From: Hofstenia miamia
Taxonomy: Eukaryota; Xenacoelomorpha; Acoela
Assembly (NCBI GenBank): GCA_004352715.1
Contig: SCFE01000110.1
Span: forward strand, 499,063 to 563,062
DNA length: 64,000 nucleotides
Direction of reading: 5' to 3'
Below are positions 12,705 through 24,517 of this stretch, one piece after another. Position numbers and translations under genes: made by a program. The stretch's first letter is position 1. Every line of letters starts with the position of its first letter. The notes below the pieces were generated by a model. It searched no databases. It was not told where the DNA came from and was given only the letters and a program-made list of their open reading frames with translations.

Positions 12705-12905
12705 ATTATCCGAAACCATTTTCGTAATAAAATGACCAAAATAATCGGTTTTTAATAACCATAACTGTTTCCGTTCAAAAATAACCAAAAAATAATCATT
12801 ATTTTATAACCATTATGGTTTTCATTACAAAATGACCAAAAATAAACGGTTTTTTATGTAACCGTTTCTGCTCAAAATTATCCGAAAAATAACCGTTATC
12901 GTCAC
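12705..12905. repeat. Degenerate 45-52-bp tandem repeats (ATAACC / ATGACCAAAA units)
   Basis: Four imperfect units, each starting AACC and containing ACCAAAA and a T-rich block with CGGTTTTT or similar. They lie just upstream of the hAT transposase remnant. hAT elements often carry short subterminal repeats that bind transposase, so that is a plausible role, but it is inferred from position alone. Confidence 0.55.
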
Positions 12906-12934
12906 AAATTTTTTACTTGGGCAGCATCGTTTGG

Positions 12935-15165
12935 AATACGTTTGCAAATGTGTATAATGAAAAAGAGGAGATTATTTTTGGTATGTTGCTTGTAAGAATT
13001 GTTACACTCCTATAGTTTATGAACGAATCAACTCGTCTGGCAACAAAAAATGCTTTGGAACGTCAAATTTATCNAAGTTTGTTAAGAATGCCGCCGATAT
13101 CCAAAATCGCCTGCCGGTAACCCTCAAGAAATGTTGTTCCACGAGACCCTAATGCGCATTAGCCCAAAAATGCTATTCCATCAAGGAATCTGCGTCAGCA
13201 TTACTTCCTCTTATGGTAGAGAGAAAGAAAGCTTCATTAATCGACGCCATTGACGTCCATTTGCTAGAAAAGATTCTAAGTCTTTTGAAACCGCTAAACA
13301 CTGGTTTCGATATGCTTGAGTTTAGCCATGTCCCTACTGTTCAGAATATTGCTCCTGGTTTTTATTTGACGAGAAACTTATTTGCACCAGTCACTGAAGA
13401 TTGTCCCATTATTGGTGGANCGTCTGGCAACAAAAAATGCTTTGGAACGTCAAATTTATCAGGCCATATCAAATCATGCAGCAAAACCGCACGCTCTCAA
13501 CCCAAGATTTCTGCTTCATTCGAGAAGAAAAAGTCCCCAATTTTTCCTTCTGCATTGGTTTCCGAGGTAAAGAAGAAGTAGCCTATTTAGTTGCTAGTGG
13601 GCACCTGTCTTGCAATTTTGTTGAAAACCCTGATTTCAAATCCCTGTGCTAGTTGATGGTGGAAACTGGAGCTGCGTATGGAAAAGTTGATGTGCACAAA
13701 ATGTTAGTAGGCCGGCAGATGGTGCGGAAAACTTTCTTCGATCTATTTAACCATTCAAAGCAGCAAATTCGGTCGCAGATTTCACAGGGCCTGGACAACA
13801 AATCGGTGAGTTTTGTTACCGACATATGGACTGACAACGTCAGAAAACAATCATTTTTGGGTATTACTTTTTTCTGGATTACTAAGGATTGGATATTAAA
13901 ACGCAGACTTTATTCCTGTCGCAATTTTGATGAGAAAAAAACGGCCGTGAATATCCGGGAAGTCATTAATGGAGCAATTCGTGAAGAAAACTGTTCCTTG
14001 GTTGATACACCTGTGACAACAGACAGTGGCGCCAATGTGTTAGCAGCTACCAGTCAGAATACTCGTATAGACTGCGCAAGCCATCGTCTCAATACATGTA
14101 TTCAGGATGCCTGGAACGAGTCAAAATTGTCGGATGATGAGCTTGAAACTTTAGATAATGCTGGAAATGACTTAGTCAAGTTTGTTAAGAATGCCGCTGA
14201 TATCCAAAATCGCCTGCCTGTAACCCTCAAGAAATGTTGTTCCACGAGACCCTAATGCGCATTAGCCCAAAAATGCTATTCCATCAAGGAATCTGCGTCA
14301 GCATTACTTCCTCTTATGGTAGAGAGAAAGAAAGCTTCATTAATCGACGCCATTGACGTCCATTTGCTAGAAAAGATTCTAAGTCTTTTGAAACCGCTAA
14401 ACACTGGTTTCGATATGCTTGAGTTTAGCCATGTCCCTACTGTTCAGAATATTGCTCCTGGTTTTTATTTGACGAGAAACTTATTTGCACCAGTCACTGA
14501 AGATTGTCCCATTATTGGTGGACTTAAACAACACTTTATTCAGTCCGTTGATGGGAAGTGGTGGAACTCAGTTACCATGTTACACTGGACTGGAACATTT
14601 TTAGACCCTTCACTCAAGAAATTAAATTTCATTCCTGAACAGATTGATTGGCAGACGATATTGCAACAAGCTATGTAAAACTTGGATACACTAGCACAGT
14701 CGTATGATAAACGAGATGATCAAAACTGTTATTATAGCTAAAGTTCGCAAAAATGGATCCCTTCGCGTCATTTCGAAGTCAACAGAGTGAAGTGATCGCT
14801 CTGTCGCCAAACCTCCAACTTCACTGCTCCAAGCGTGCATTCAAACTTGAGCTATCGAATTTTTGTAAACTTGAAATAAGTAGCGCAGAGATTGATGCAT
14901 GTGTGGATCCCCAATCAGGATTATTCAATCGCCTAATTTGGTAGAAAGACATTTCACAGTATCCCTTATTAGGACACTGTGCTGCTCAAGTGTTTGTTAT
15001 TCAATCCTCAGAAACCGAGTCCGAGAGTCATTTCTCAGTTGCTGGGCATTTGACCAAGAAGAAGGACAGAGTGACTCTTCGAGCAGATGCCCTTGAAGTA
15101 CAAGTTGTAGTTGCAACAAACAAAAAACTTTTGGTTTGTGCTAACAATGGCGCCATTTGTAAATA
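12935..15165 (+). pseudogene. hAT-family transposase with BED-type zinc finger, broken
   Basis: The first part (12935-13073, resuming at 13421) has Trp-led and Cys/His residues of a BED zinc finger (CFGTSNLSGHIKSC). The 13653-14255 frame carries hAT catalytic blocks: VSFVTDIWTD with the first Asp, TDSGANVLAA with the second, and the conserved CASHRLN Cys-x2-His pair. The C-terminal dimerisation block appears frame-shifted at about 15000-15100 (ETESESHFSVAG, with the catalytic Glu region). Stops follow 14255 and 14678. Bases 13075-13419 duplicate 14176-14522 and are bracketed by single Ns, with a 40-bp overlap on either side, so the BED interruption is probably an assembly error. A possible right terminus reads TTACACCTCTG and ends at 15340. 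Confidence 0.8.
13075..13419 (+). repeat. Misplaced duplicate of hAT segment 14176-14522
   Basis: Nearly the same bases as the later segment, flanked by N at 13074 and 13420. The 40 bases before the first N (13034-13073) are repeated right after the second N (13421-13460), as expected when two overlapping contigs were scaffolded with a stray contig between them. Confidence 0.8.
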
Positions 15166-15363
15166 ATAGAAGAATAGATTGGTTTTGCAAAGTTATTCAT
15201 GTTTGTTTATTAGATATATTATTCAGAAACTTTTTTGTGCGAAACTGGGACATAATTTAAATTTAAATTGGGTCTGGGTCAGCTCGGCTGTGTGTCCAAA
15301 TGGGTCTGGGTCAACATTCAGTGACCCACTTACACCTCTGGTAGCAACATTCTTCAATTCTAA
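15166..15363. other. Spacer with possible hAT right end
   Basis: Contains two GGGTCTGGGTCA repeats (near 15269 and 15301) and the candidate terminus ending at 15340. A matching left terminus was not found. Confidence 0.35.
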
Positions 15364-16407
15364 ATAGACAACAATTGTAAAGGGTGCTTTTCTTGATTAT
15401 AGTAGTGTGTACAATACAGTGCTGCAAAATAAGTTGCTTAATAAGCTAAACTTGCAATCGCCATGGTTAGCAAAATTTTTAAAATCATACCTTTTTGACT
15501 TCAATCAAAGTGTTACATGTGGATGTAACAAACTCTCAGATAAAATTTGACGTGCATGTAGGTGTACCTCAAGGGGGACCGCTGTCTGGTATATTATTCA
15601 CATACCTTACAAATGAGATCTGTAATGAGCAAATCACATATCCCACAAAATCAAAAATAATAAAATATTCTGATGACGCATTAATCACGGGAGAAATTTC
15701 AGTTTCATCATGTGAAAGTGTTGATATTTGTTCGTCACATAATCTTGCCAATATAGTTCGATTGTCTAAGCAAAGCAGTCTCATTGTAAATGAAAGGAAA
15801 TCTGCGATTCTGTGTTTTAGCCATTTCAACATTAAAAACCCAAAATTGCTATCAATTGTTAATAACAAAACACGTTGAAAAATATGGAATTTCCCTTGAT
15901 GAGTGAAGTTAAATATCTTGGTGTAATGCTGAACAAGAATTTGAATTGGAATAATTATGTGGAAGCGGTTATAAAGAAAGCATATAGGTGCATTCTATCA
16001 ATCTCTTTTTTCATTGAATACTTATCCTTTAGTAAAAAGTGGCTAATTTTTAAAACGTGCGTACTACCCATATACACATATGCTTCTGTTGCATGGTCAA
16101 TAGGTATTATAGAAAGAAACAGAAAAGATTTTAAAAACCTCTAAAATTGTTTGCTAAATTAACAAAATTGGAAAAGACGGATCTTATGCAATGTATTAAC
16201 AATGCTCACCGTGAATTATTTAAAACATATGCAAACAAGATATGTGAGGACAAACATCATTCACTGCACAAAAGCATCGTTTTTTCTAAACATCAGATGA
16301 GGACAATGTTAAGACTAGCCATGAAAAAGATGTGCGAATATTCTAGAACATTTATTCCTACAGCACTAATCTTTATTAATAATGGAACTCTCCCCCGTTT
16401 CCTGTAG
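15364..16407 (+). pseudogene. LINE reverse transcriptase, central and C-terminal part
   Basis: Encodes the palm and thumb of a non-LTR retrotransposon reverse transcriptase, which copies element RNA into DNA at the target. In order: a degenerate motif A (FLDYSSVYNTVL, from about 15389), GVPQGGPLSGILF (about 15560), the catalytic YSDDALI (about 15668), VKYLGVMLNKNLNW (about 15909) and the post-RT block LPIYTYASVAW (about 16065), then a C-terminal helix-rich tail to 16407. A frameshift near 15495 and stops at 15876 and 16142 break the frame. Upstream RT and the endonuclease domain are absent, so this is a 5'-truncated copy. It ends in a TA tract and an N gap. Confidence 0.8.
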
Positions 16408-16562
16408 CAACTTTTTCCAATGTTCTTTTTTACATAACACCTTGTGCTATGTACGGGGATTAAAGCTTATATATATATATATATATNNNNNNNNNNNNNN
16501 NNNNNNNNNNNNNNNNNNNNNNNNNNNNNNNNNNNNNNNNNNNNNNNNNNNNNNNNNNNNNN

Positions 16563-16593
<31 letters not shown>
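16408..16593. repeat. (TA)n tract with 76-N gap
   Basis: TA runs on both sides of the gap (16487-16562). The Gypsy-like element begins at the end of this tract, so it inserted into a TA microsatellite. Confidence 0.85.
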
Positions 16594-16596
<3 letters not shown>

Positions 16597-16882
16597 AGAG
16601 TCACTCAGGGACATTTGAAATTTTATTTTTAAATTTGATCTAATTCTTACTTTGTAATTTTGTAATTTGTACTGATTATGTCACTTTGACGTCAACTCAT
16701 TAATTTCGAGATTAGTTTACGTTGCTATAATTATGTCCCCTCAATGATGTAATACGTGTAGTTTGTTGCTCAATGGAATTTGAGAGGGAACGTGATCGTA
16801 TGATTCTAAATTGTAAACAAAGACAGGTAATTATTGAAACTTTGTATAAATAGAGCAAACAATGTGGCAATCAAGCAATAGA
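16594..16882 (+). repeat. 5' LTR (U3 and start of R)
   Basis: Matches 24110-24400 with scattered substitutions. It includes a TATA-like TGTATAAATAG at about 16843. After CAATAGAG (16882) it no longer resembles the 3' LTR, and no TCTACA end or clear primer-binding site is seen before gag. The LTR end has either been replaced or diverged. Confidence 0.8.
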
Positions 16883-17193
16883 GTTGACCTCACCTCAATG
16901 TGTTCAACTCTCTTCAATATTTACTTTTTGCTTAGTCATATTGTTCTTATAATAATGATTGCTTAAGTCACAGTGACAATTTGGGAGTCCTGCTAACTGC
17001 GAACCGATTTGATGCATGGCTTTCAGACAGTTAACAGCCCAAATCGTGGACCATACCAAGTTACAGCTAGGTATAGGGAAGATAAGACCCTCGTTTGTTT
17101 CCTGCATGCACTGATAAAATTGATACACTGTGATGATAGTTTTTCTATCTTTCTAAGAAGAGTTATATTCTTGTTACTTGTTCTTGTTACAAA

Positions 17194-18850
17194 ATGGATT
17201 CTAATCATACTGTTGTTTGTTGTTCTCCTTTTGGGTCCCTCTCAATGGGAGTCCCCTGTGCAAGCATTGGTAGTCTGAATTCTACTCCTTGCATCATTGG
17301 ATCATTAGTTAATTTATCTCTCCCAACTTCTCCAATTCAGGTTTCTCCTGTGAATAACCGTCGAATATTAAATACTCATAATGCTCCGCCAATTCCCACT
17401 TGTCCGTCAACTTTTTGGTCAGCCCCACTCCTCAGTTCAATCACCAGACAATCAAGATCAAGCATTTACAAGACTCATTATCTCAGCAAGTCGCCTTGCA
17501 AATTGGAAGGTGAGAGGCATATTGAAGCTCTACAAGCTGAACTCAACACCCAGCACATTGAGTTTCAGAGAAGAGAGCAGAAAATGTTGGAATCAATTAT
17601 GTCACTGAAACTTCAGATTAGTCAGCTTACGCCTGCTAAGGAGGCAACCCCTCTGCCTATCTGCTAAGACTATCTTACACATGCCATGCTAGATGGCAAA
17701 CAACTAACCCACCAATTTGCTTGCATGCTGAATGCTCATTGAGAGCGCCACTCTTCCACTAACTCAGACAGTTCTATCCCTTAGAGGTCTACTTCACAAC
17801 CTACTATGAGTACTCTTCCACTAACTCAGACAGTTCTATCCCTTAGAGGTCTACTTCACAACCTACTATGAGTATAAACTGTGAACTGATATTCACTCAG
17901 TCTCCAGTTTCATATGTATCAACTTTATCTACTCTAGCAATGCCTGTTCAGCTGATGGGAATGTGACAAGTCTCTTTGGTTCCCTTGAGTACCACTGTTG
18001 TATTGTCTGCTTCCAAGCATGTTGCTGATGGAAGCCCATCTCTTGGTGCACCTATCAGGTCTGTGACACGTGGCTGACCACAGTTCACCAGCTCATTTCT
18101 TCCCATAGAGCCTCATGGAGGTCCCAAATATTTCAACAAGCATTCTGTTCTACCAAAATTCACTGGTCAAATCAATGCTGTCTCTCAGACTTTCGAAGAA
18201 TGGTTCTTTGTATTTGAGTTGACAGTGAAACAGTATTGAAAAACACAAGATGACGCCATATTGCAATTTCTGCTATACCTTCATGGACTGGTTTACAACC
18301 AATACATGATGCTTGACAAAGGAACAAAATCTAATTATCAGCTCCTGCTAGGCTACTTTGAGGATCACTACAAGGCGCCTCACATAAAATATCAGTATAA
18401 AACCCATTTGTGTGATATGTCCTTCCAAAAGGGCGGCAACATCTGAAACTACATAACACAAGTAGAGAGGCGCTTATGTTTGAGCTATTTATCGCCCAAG
18501 TACTCCCTGCATGACCTCTTTACTTATATCTGCCGTGGATTTCCACCCTCCATCAGCTCCCATTTAAGGCTCAAGTGTGATCTGAAGGACGACCTCTACA
18601 CTAAAATATGAAAAGCAATCAGTGTTGTCTATTTAATGCACAATGTGAATTAGATCAATAAAGATGTTGCCAAACTAAAAACCACCAATGGCCTTAGCAA
18701 AATCCTTTCCAAGGAAGGTCATGCCCAAGCTTGTGGCAAGAAGGATTTTGACCTGTCCTCAATCAGATGTTTTCATTGCAGACAAAGGCCACTTGAAAAC
18801 TGCATGAACTGCCGCGATCCAGATCCTAGTAGACAGCAATGGATTTTTGA
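17194..18850 (+). pseudogene. Gypsy-like gag (capsid and zinc knuckle)
   Basis: The first frame (17194-17667) is Ser/Pro-rich, then gives a charged coiled-coil stretch (RHIEALQAELNTQHIEFQRR). Stops follow. A capsid-like block resumes near 18130 (KHSVLPKFTGQINAV, then FEEWFFVFELTVKQY) and runs to about 18600, with the helical LSPKYSLHDLFTYICRGFPP segment. A nucleocapsid zinc knuckle is visible near 18768 (CFHCRQ) but a one-base shift and a stop disrupt it. Gag packages element RNA into cytoplasmic particles. At least six in-frame stops make this copy non-functional. Confidence 0.65.
17751..17874 (+). repeat. 62-bp tandem duplication inside gag
   Basis: The 62 bases starting near CTAACTCAGACAG (17759) are repeated immediately (17821), both with GGTCTACTTCACAACC. 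Confidence 0.9.
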
Positions 18851-18879
18851 TTGACAATGAGACTGCTGACTCCAGCAGC

Positions 18880-21800
18880 AATGCTTTAGCTACCACCAAG
18901 CCTTTAAACTAGAGGGAGCTCCGTCTCCCACCAAATGAGTGCAGGAGATCCTTGTCATTACCCACCTAATGCAGAACAACATGATTCCCATTGTTATCAA
19001 TGGAAGTCTTGTAAATGCTACAGTGGATACTGGAGCCACTGCCTTGATTATTAGCAATGTGTGTTGCTCAGTGTTATGCATGAGCTGAGATACATTGGAC
19101 CCATCTACTATAAGCTTGATTGATGCATCTGGGAATAAGATCTCCCTCAGAGGAAAAGTGAATGATGTGGATATACAAATCAACAACAAACTGTTCCAAG
19201 TTGATTTGGTAGTGGTGGATACCTCTGATTATACTTTGCCTTATGATATTATTTTGGGAAATGATTTTCTTGAATGCAATTCTTGCATAATTGATTTTGG
19301 AAACAAAATGATCTCCATAAAGGACCCCAGGCCACCCAGTTAGCAACAGTCCCTGAGAAGGAAATTTTCTTCAAATTTACTGAACCTATGTTTATTGAGG
19401 GTCATCACTGGACTTGTGTCCCCATGTTCTCTTATCAACAATACAATGGAGATGTAATGATAACTGGGCCAAAAAGAAACTGCTCAAGAGGCATTAACTT
19501 ACTGCCAGATCTGTGCCATGTCAGACATGGGATAACCTACTTCACTATACTCAATAGCTCTAAATCTCCAATTCAGGTCAACCCCACTAAACCTACGATC
19601 ATTAAAATCATTAAAATCCACCATTAAAATTCCGTCATGTACAAGTGAATCCCATCCACACCTTAGTGAGGAAGAGCATCAAGCTCTGATATCACTGCTT
19701 AGGCAGAAAAGCAAAGTCTTCAATTATGGAGCAATAAGAATGGGCCAGACCATCAGAGAGGAGCATTCAATTGAGATGAAGACTGATACACCAATTTGAC
19801 TACCAGCACAGTGAGTTCTGGAAAGCTTAAGAGATGCCTATGAGAAAGTTTTAAGCAACCTCCTGGAAAGTGGCATTATTCAGGAAAGCAACAGCCCTTC
19901 TGCAGCGCCCACAGTCTTTATTAAGCAAGGGGAAAAGTACTGCAAGTTAAATGATATTACCATCAAAGATGCCTACCCTCTCCCAAGGATAGAGGACCTC
20001 CTCTATGATGCCAGAAAATACAAGTTCTTCTTGTGCCTTGACCTTTGCAAGGTCTACTGGCAGGTCCCTATGAAAGAATCTGACATCCAGTAGACCGCCT
20101 TTATCACTCCCTACAGTCTCTATGAGTGAAGATACATGACCTTCAGTCTGTGCAATGCTCTGGTGACCTTTCAGAGGTATGTGACAAAGGTGCTTAAGAA
20201 TAACATGAACATTCTGGAACTGGGTATATCAGCATACATAGACGACATATTAGTCACTAGTAACACCTTCTCAGAGCATCTAGATAAATTGAAATGCACT
20301 CTTGAACTGCTCCAGAATGCTGGACTATGAGTCAACAGTAACAAGTGTGCTCTGGCTCAGAGCAAAGTTACCTTTTTGGGGCACATAATTGAACCTGGCA
20401 AAATTTCAATTAAGACCAACATGAAGGATTTCCTCAATGGGGTAGAGATGCCAAAAAGCCAAAAAGACATCCAGAGGCCAATGGGCTTTGTAAACTACTA
20501 CAGAATGTTTATTCCTGATTTGGTGGAAAAGACCAAAAGTGTCTCCCACCTCTTAAAGAAGTCAGTTGAATTTAAATGGATATGGAGGGAACAGGAGAGT
20601 CTCAACCAGATAAAGAAGGAACTCAAGAAAATTCCTACCCTTAACACTCCTGATTATTCAAAGAGTTTCATTGTGGATTGTGATGCCAGCTCTGTGGCTA
20701 TCAGTAGTGTGCTTAGCCAAATAGTGAATGGAGTAAAGAACCCCATTCAGTACTTTAGCCATAAACTATGAGCTGCAGAGAGGAATTACACAGCCACAAA
20801 GAACAAGATACTTGCAGTGGTAGAATCATTGAAGAAATTTCGTTACTTCATTTTGGGACACTCTTTTGTGGTACCCACTGATAATAGCACTCTTGCCTGG
20901 CTCAAGAAACTCTCTGGCAACAAGTCAAATATAGTAGCCAGGTAGATCAAGTTCTTAAATGACTTTTCATTCACCATCCAGCACCAACCTGGGAAGCTCC
21001 ACCTCAATGCTGACTACTGGATGGCCCTTCCCAGTTATGAGTATGACTTATAGAAGCTGGCAGGGGAACAAATCCAGTTTGGATTCATTCTGCTCACAGA
21101 GTATGAAATGCTACCTGATATCAATGTGGATCAGCAGTGCTGAGTAATCTTGCCCATCCTGGTGCATGAAGAGATAACCACTGAAGAGATAATATACCAC
21201 CAGAAGTGTAATAAGGTGTTGTTTGAAATTCTACACTGACTTGCAGATCCTCTTTTTCCAATGGATCCAATAGCTGACAGATATTTCCAGAAGTACAACT
21301 GCAGATTAGCAATCAAGGCATCCTATATGCTAAAAGCAGGAACAATCAGTTGGCTGTCCCTGAATACTACTGATGCAACCTAGTTAGGTGAGTTCATGAG
21401 TGCAGCCACCTGGGCATCATTCAAACAGAAAAGACATTTAACACGAGATATGTAATGATTGGTATTAGAGCCACAGTAATTGATGTAATCAACAAGTGTG
21501 AAGCATGCTGCCTGCAGAATGCCATTCATTTCCCAGAGCAGTGAGCTGCCCTCAAGAGAGGCCAAATGAGATCGTCCATATGGACCTAGAGAAATTATCA
21601 CACAATGGTGATGGCTATTAGTAGGTACTGGTCATGGTTGACCATTTCATGAAGTATGCATGCATCATCCTACTCAATAGCACCACTGCAGAACAAATAG
21701 TGGAGAAATTCATGAAAGAATGGATTCTCAAGTTCAGACCTATGGAGAAGCTAGTGTCTGACAAAGGTCCCCAATTTGAAAGTAATCTAATGACAGTGCT

Positions 21801-22640
21801 CAGCTGCAAGATGGAAATAATCCACAAGTTCACCACCACCTACCACCCTCAGTCAAATGGCCTGGTGGAATGTCTAATTATTGAGAGTAGCTTTGATGTG
21901 AGCAGCCAGAAATCAATAACAACATGTAATCAAGGCTGTTGAATACTTCTACAACACCTCTGTTCACATGACCACCAGAATAAGCCCATTCCATGGCATG
22001 TTTGGAAGGGAAGCATTAACACCCTTATCAATGATTTTCCTGAAATATCATGACATCAGCATAGACAAATATGTAGCACAATTAATACATGAATTGCATC
22101 TGATCCACCTGACTGTATGTCACAATACAGGTCAGTCTGTCATCTGGCAGAAAATGAATTTCAATTGAAAACTTTGCTGCACAAGCATTCCACGTCCTAT
22201 CACTGACCAGAATCAAGTGTGAAAATTAGTCACCAACTGGCAGGGACTCTTCACTATCTAAAAGGTTCTGGATCATAACAAATACACCCTTAACAATGGA
22301 AAAGTAGTTCACTTTCAAAGGCTCAAATGAGCCATTAAGGATATTGAACACGTGATTTTGGATGATAACACTGAATTTGCACTAGTCAATAACAGCATTG
22401 ATGTATATGAGAAATATGATAACCTAACCAAAATTTCCTGAAGAGGAATTTAATGAGTCTGAGTATTATGATACTAATATTACTGATGTTGATTTAAATA
22501 ATACATTAGTACTGCCCTGATGTTGAGGTAGAGAGATTGCTCTTACCAATCCCACTATTTGGGATGATTCCTCACAGCAAGAAACAAGATCCACCATTAC
22601 CTCCATGACGCTGCTGAGTGTGCAGGAGATTGGACATTAG
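18880..22640 (+). pseudogene. Gypsy-like pol (protease, RT, RNase H, integrase)
   Basis: Aspartic protease: VDTGA at about 19023, followed by the YDIILGNDFL flap region (about 19243). Reverse transcriptase: KFFLCLDLCKVYWQVP (about 20020) and the catalytic YIDDILVTS (about 20235). RNase H: FIVDCDASS (about 20668) and VVPTDNSTLAWL. Integrase: MVDHFMKYACII (21634), LVSDKGPQFES (about 21752) and a Glu 35 residues later in NGLVEC, so the DD35E triad is present. Stops interrupt the frame at many points, and several sit where relatives have Arg (TGA) or Trp (TGA or TAG). The last stretch reads EEFNESEYYDTN and ends at a TAG at 22638, overlapping the start of the next ORF. Confidence 0.85.
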
Positions 22641-24093
22641 AGAGGGTTCAGACACTCCAACTAGACGTGGGAGAAGCATGTCTCTGCCTGAAGGGGCAAG
22701 CGACTGTAAAAGAGGACGTCATGATGGTGCTGAGCAGATTTCGACATCATCAGGGTGATGCATGGCCCTGGCAATAAGGAGAGCAGAGAGCATTCCCAAA
22801 ACTCCATCTTGCTACTATGTGGGGAGATGCGTGTCTCCACATGCACAGGAGGATATGCCTATGGACTCTAAAATTTCTAAGATCAGTACCCCATTTAGTG
22901 ACATAACTAATGTAAATAAAACCCCAATTAGTGACTTGATAGTCCCCTCAACCTCTTTTGATTCAACCTCAGCTGCCTCCACTGTTCATTCACACAAGGT
23001 CAAAGAAAGAAGGAAGAAAATGTCAAAGATCAGTGTTGAGACAATCCACTCTTACTTTATAGCTACAAGGCGCACTACACACTTTGTCTGGGATAACATA
23101 TCTGAGGAGACACAAAACAAGATTAGGTGGAACTACAACCACAAGATGTTAATCAGTTCAATTGATATTGTACCATTTGTAATGGACGCAGAAAGAAGAC
23201 CCCAAGTCAATGCACTTATCCTTTACAACACCAAGATGTACGAGGGTCTGGGCCTAAACTACTGGAGAACCACCATACATATATTGTTTAATGAAGACTT
23301 TACCCTCACGAACCTCTGCCAACTCATCAATAACTGGAGAGGTATACAGAAGCTTGATTGTGTTAACATCAACTTCCCTAACCTGCTAATAATTTATTTC
23401 CTAAGGGTAAATGAGGTCACAAAACCCAACAACATTGAGATTTCCTATTGTCTAGCCAAAGTGGAGAAAATATGACTCATGATAGTGCTTTGTGCAGAAT
23501 TTGAAGAAGAAATCCCAGAACAGATCGAAAGCCTCCACTTCTGGATGGAAAACTTTTTCATAATATATCCCAAAACGTACAGGCCCATGTCAATGTACCA
23601 CACTAATCTACTATCTGTTACCAAGCTGATTTACACTGATTTGCTTCCTTGCAAACATATTCCAACCTACTGACTCACTGTGGATCAAAAGCTGATCATA
23701 GATACCGCCATCCAAGCTCAAACACTAGAGCTTATTAATCCAAATACGCACACCCTCACAAGAGCCACTGATTTACGCACCAGCTTCGCCTTTGCCCAGA
23801 GCATGGCCACCATTAAGGAACTAGATGAAGTTTGGAAGAACTTGAAAGCAGATCAGAATCTGGAAACAGAGTGACCTGTCTTGGAAATCAGGAGCCCATT
23901 GTCACAGTACCACTATTTGGTCGAAAGGATCTTAAATGAGATACGCCTGTCATACAAGACGCAGGACGATAAGAATTATATGGAGGGACTCTTTTCAGAG
24001 CACAACGTACTGGACATCTTCGCAAGAGGAGCCATATGGGTTCTAGCTATCTTTTTAACCAAGACACCTACCCTCGCACTGCCACAGAATTAA
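22564..24093 (+). pseudogene. Unknown third ORF in env position of Gypsy-like element
   Basis: One frame of 509 codons runs from the ATG at 22564 to the TAA at 24091, interrupted only by six TGA codons (22606, 22615, 22756, 23473, 23671, 23872) and by no TAA or TAG. It overlaps the end of pol by about 75 bases in another frame and stops right before the polypurine tract, the position of env in retroviruses. The N-terminal 150 residues are basic and Ser/Thr-rich (TPTRRGRSMSLPEG). The centre is a compact mixed domain (HFVWDNISEETQNKIRW, then YEGLGLNYWRTTIHILF), and the C-terminal part is helical. I see no signal peptide, fusion peptide or clear membrane anchor, so a classical envelope is unlikely. 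I do not recognise the family. Confidence 0.6.
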
Positions 24094-24109
24094 ATTGAGC
24101 AAGGGGGCG
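24094..24109 (+). promoter_or_regulatory. Polypurine tract
   Basis: The purine-rich GAGCAAGGGGGCG lies directly before the TGTAGAG start of the 3' LTR, where plus-strand DNA synthesis is primed in LTR elements. Confidence 0.75.
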
Positions 24110-24517
24110 TGTAGAGTCACTCAGGGACATTTAAAATTTTATTTTTAAATTTGATCTAATTCTTACTTTGTAATTTTGTAATTTGTAGTGATTACGTCAT
24201 TTTGACGTCAACTCATTAATTTCGAGATTAGTTTACGTTGCTATAATTATGTCCCCTCAATGATGTAATATGTGTTGTTTGTTGCTCAATTGAATTTGCG
24301 AGGGAACATGATCGTATGATTTTAAATTGTAAGCAAATACAGGTAGTTATTGAAACTTTGTATAAATAAGGCAAACAATGTAGCAATTGAGCAATAGATC
24401 TATTATTGTTATTTCGCTGGAATCATGGCTGTCCTATTAAGGCCTCTTTTGTAACCTTCTGCAGAGTCAATTAGGTCTTTGGTAACGCCGCTATAGTCCC
24501 TAGCCACCGATTCTACA
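24110..24517 (+). repeat. 3' LTR
   Basis: 408 bases from TGTAGA to TCTACA. The first 290 bases match the 5' LTR and include a TATA-like TGTATAAATAAG (about 24359). The last 117 bases (GC-richer, GGTAACGCCGCTATAG) have no match at the 5' end. Confidence 0.85.

Larger units (their letters stand above)
16594..24517 (+). mobile_element. Gypsy/Ty3-like LTR retrotransposon with extra 3' ORF
   Basis: A nearly full-length element of 7.9 kb. It starts TGTAGAGTCAC and ends with TCTACA, inverted termini of the TG...CA type. The order is LTR, gag, protease, reverse transcriptase, RNase H, integrase, an additional ORF, a polypurine tract and LTR. Integrase lying after RNase H is the Gypsy order. Both flanks are TA microsatellite, compatible with a short ATAT target duplication that cannot be proved. 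Gag and pol carry many stops and are not functional as they stand. The two LTRs match for their first 290 bases but not beyond. Confidence 0.85.

Noticed and set aside
22606-23874. TGA recoded as an amino acid in the Gypsy third ORF
   Set aside because: Pol in the same element also carries TAG stops and frameshifts, so ordinary decay explains the TGAs better than a changed code.
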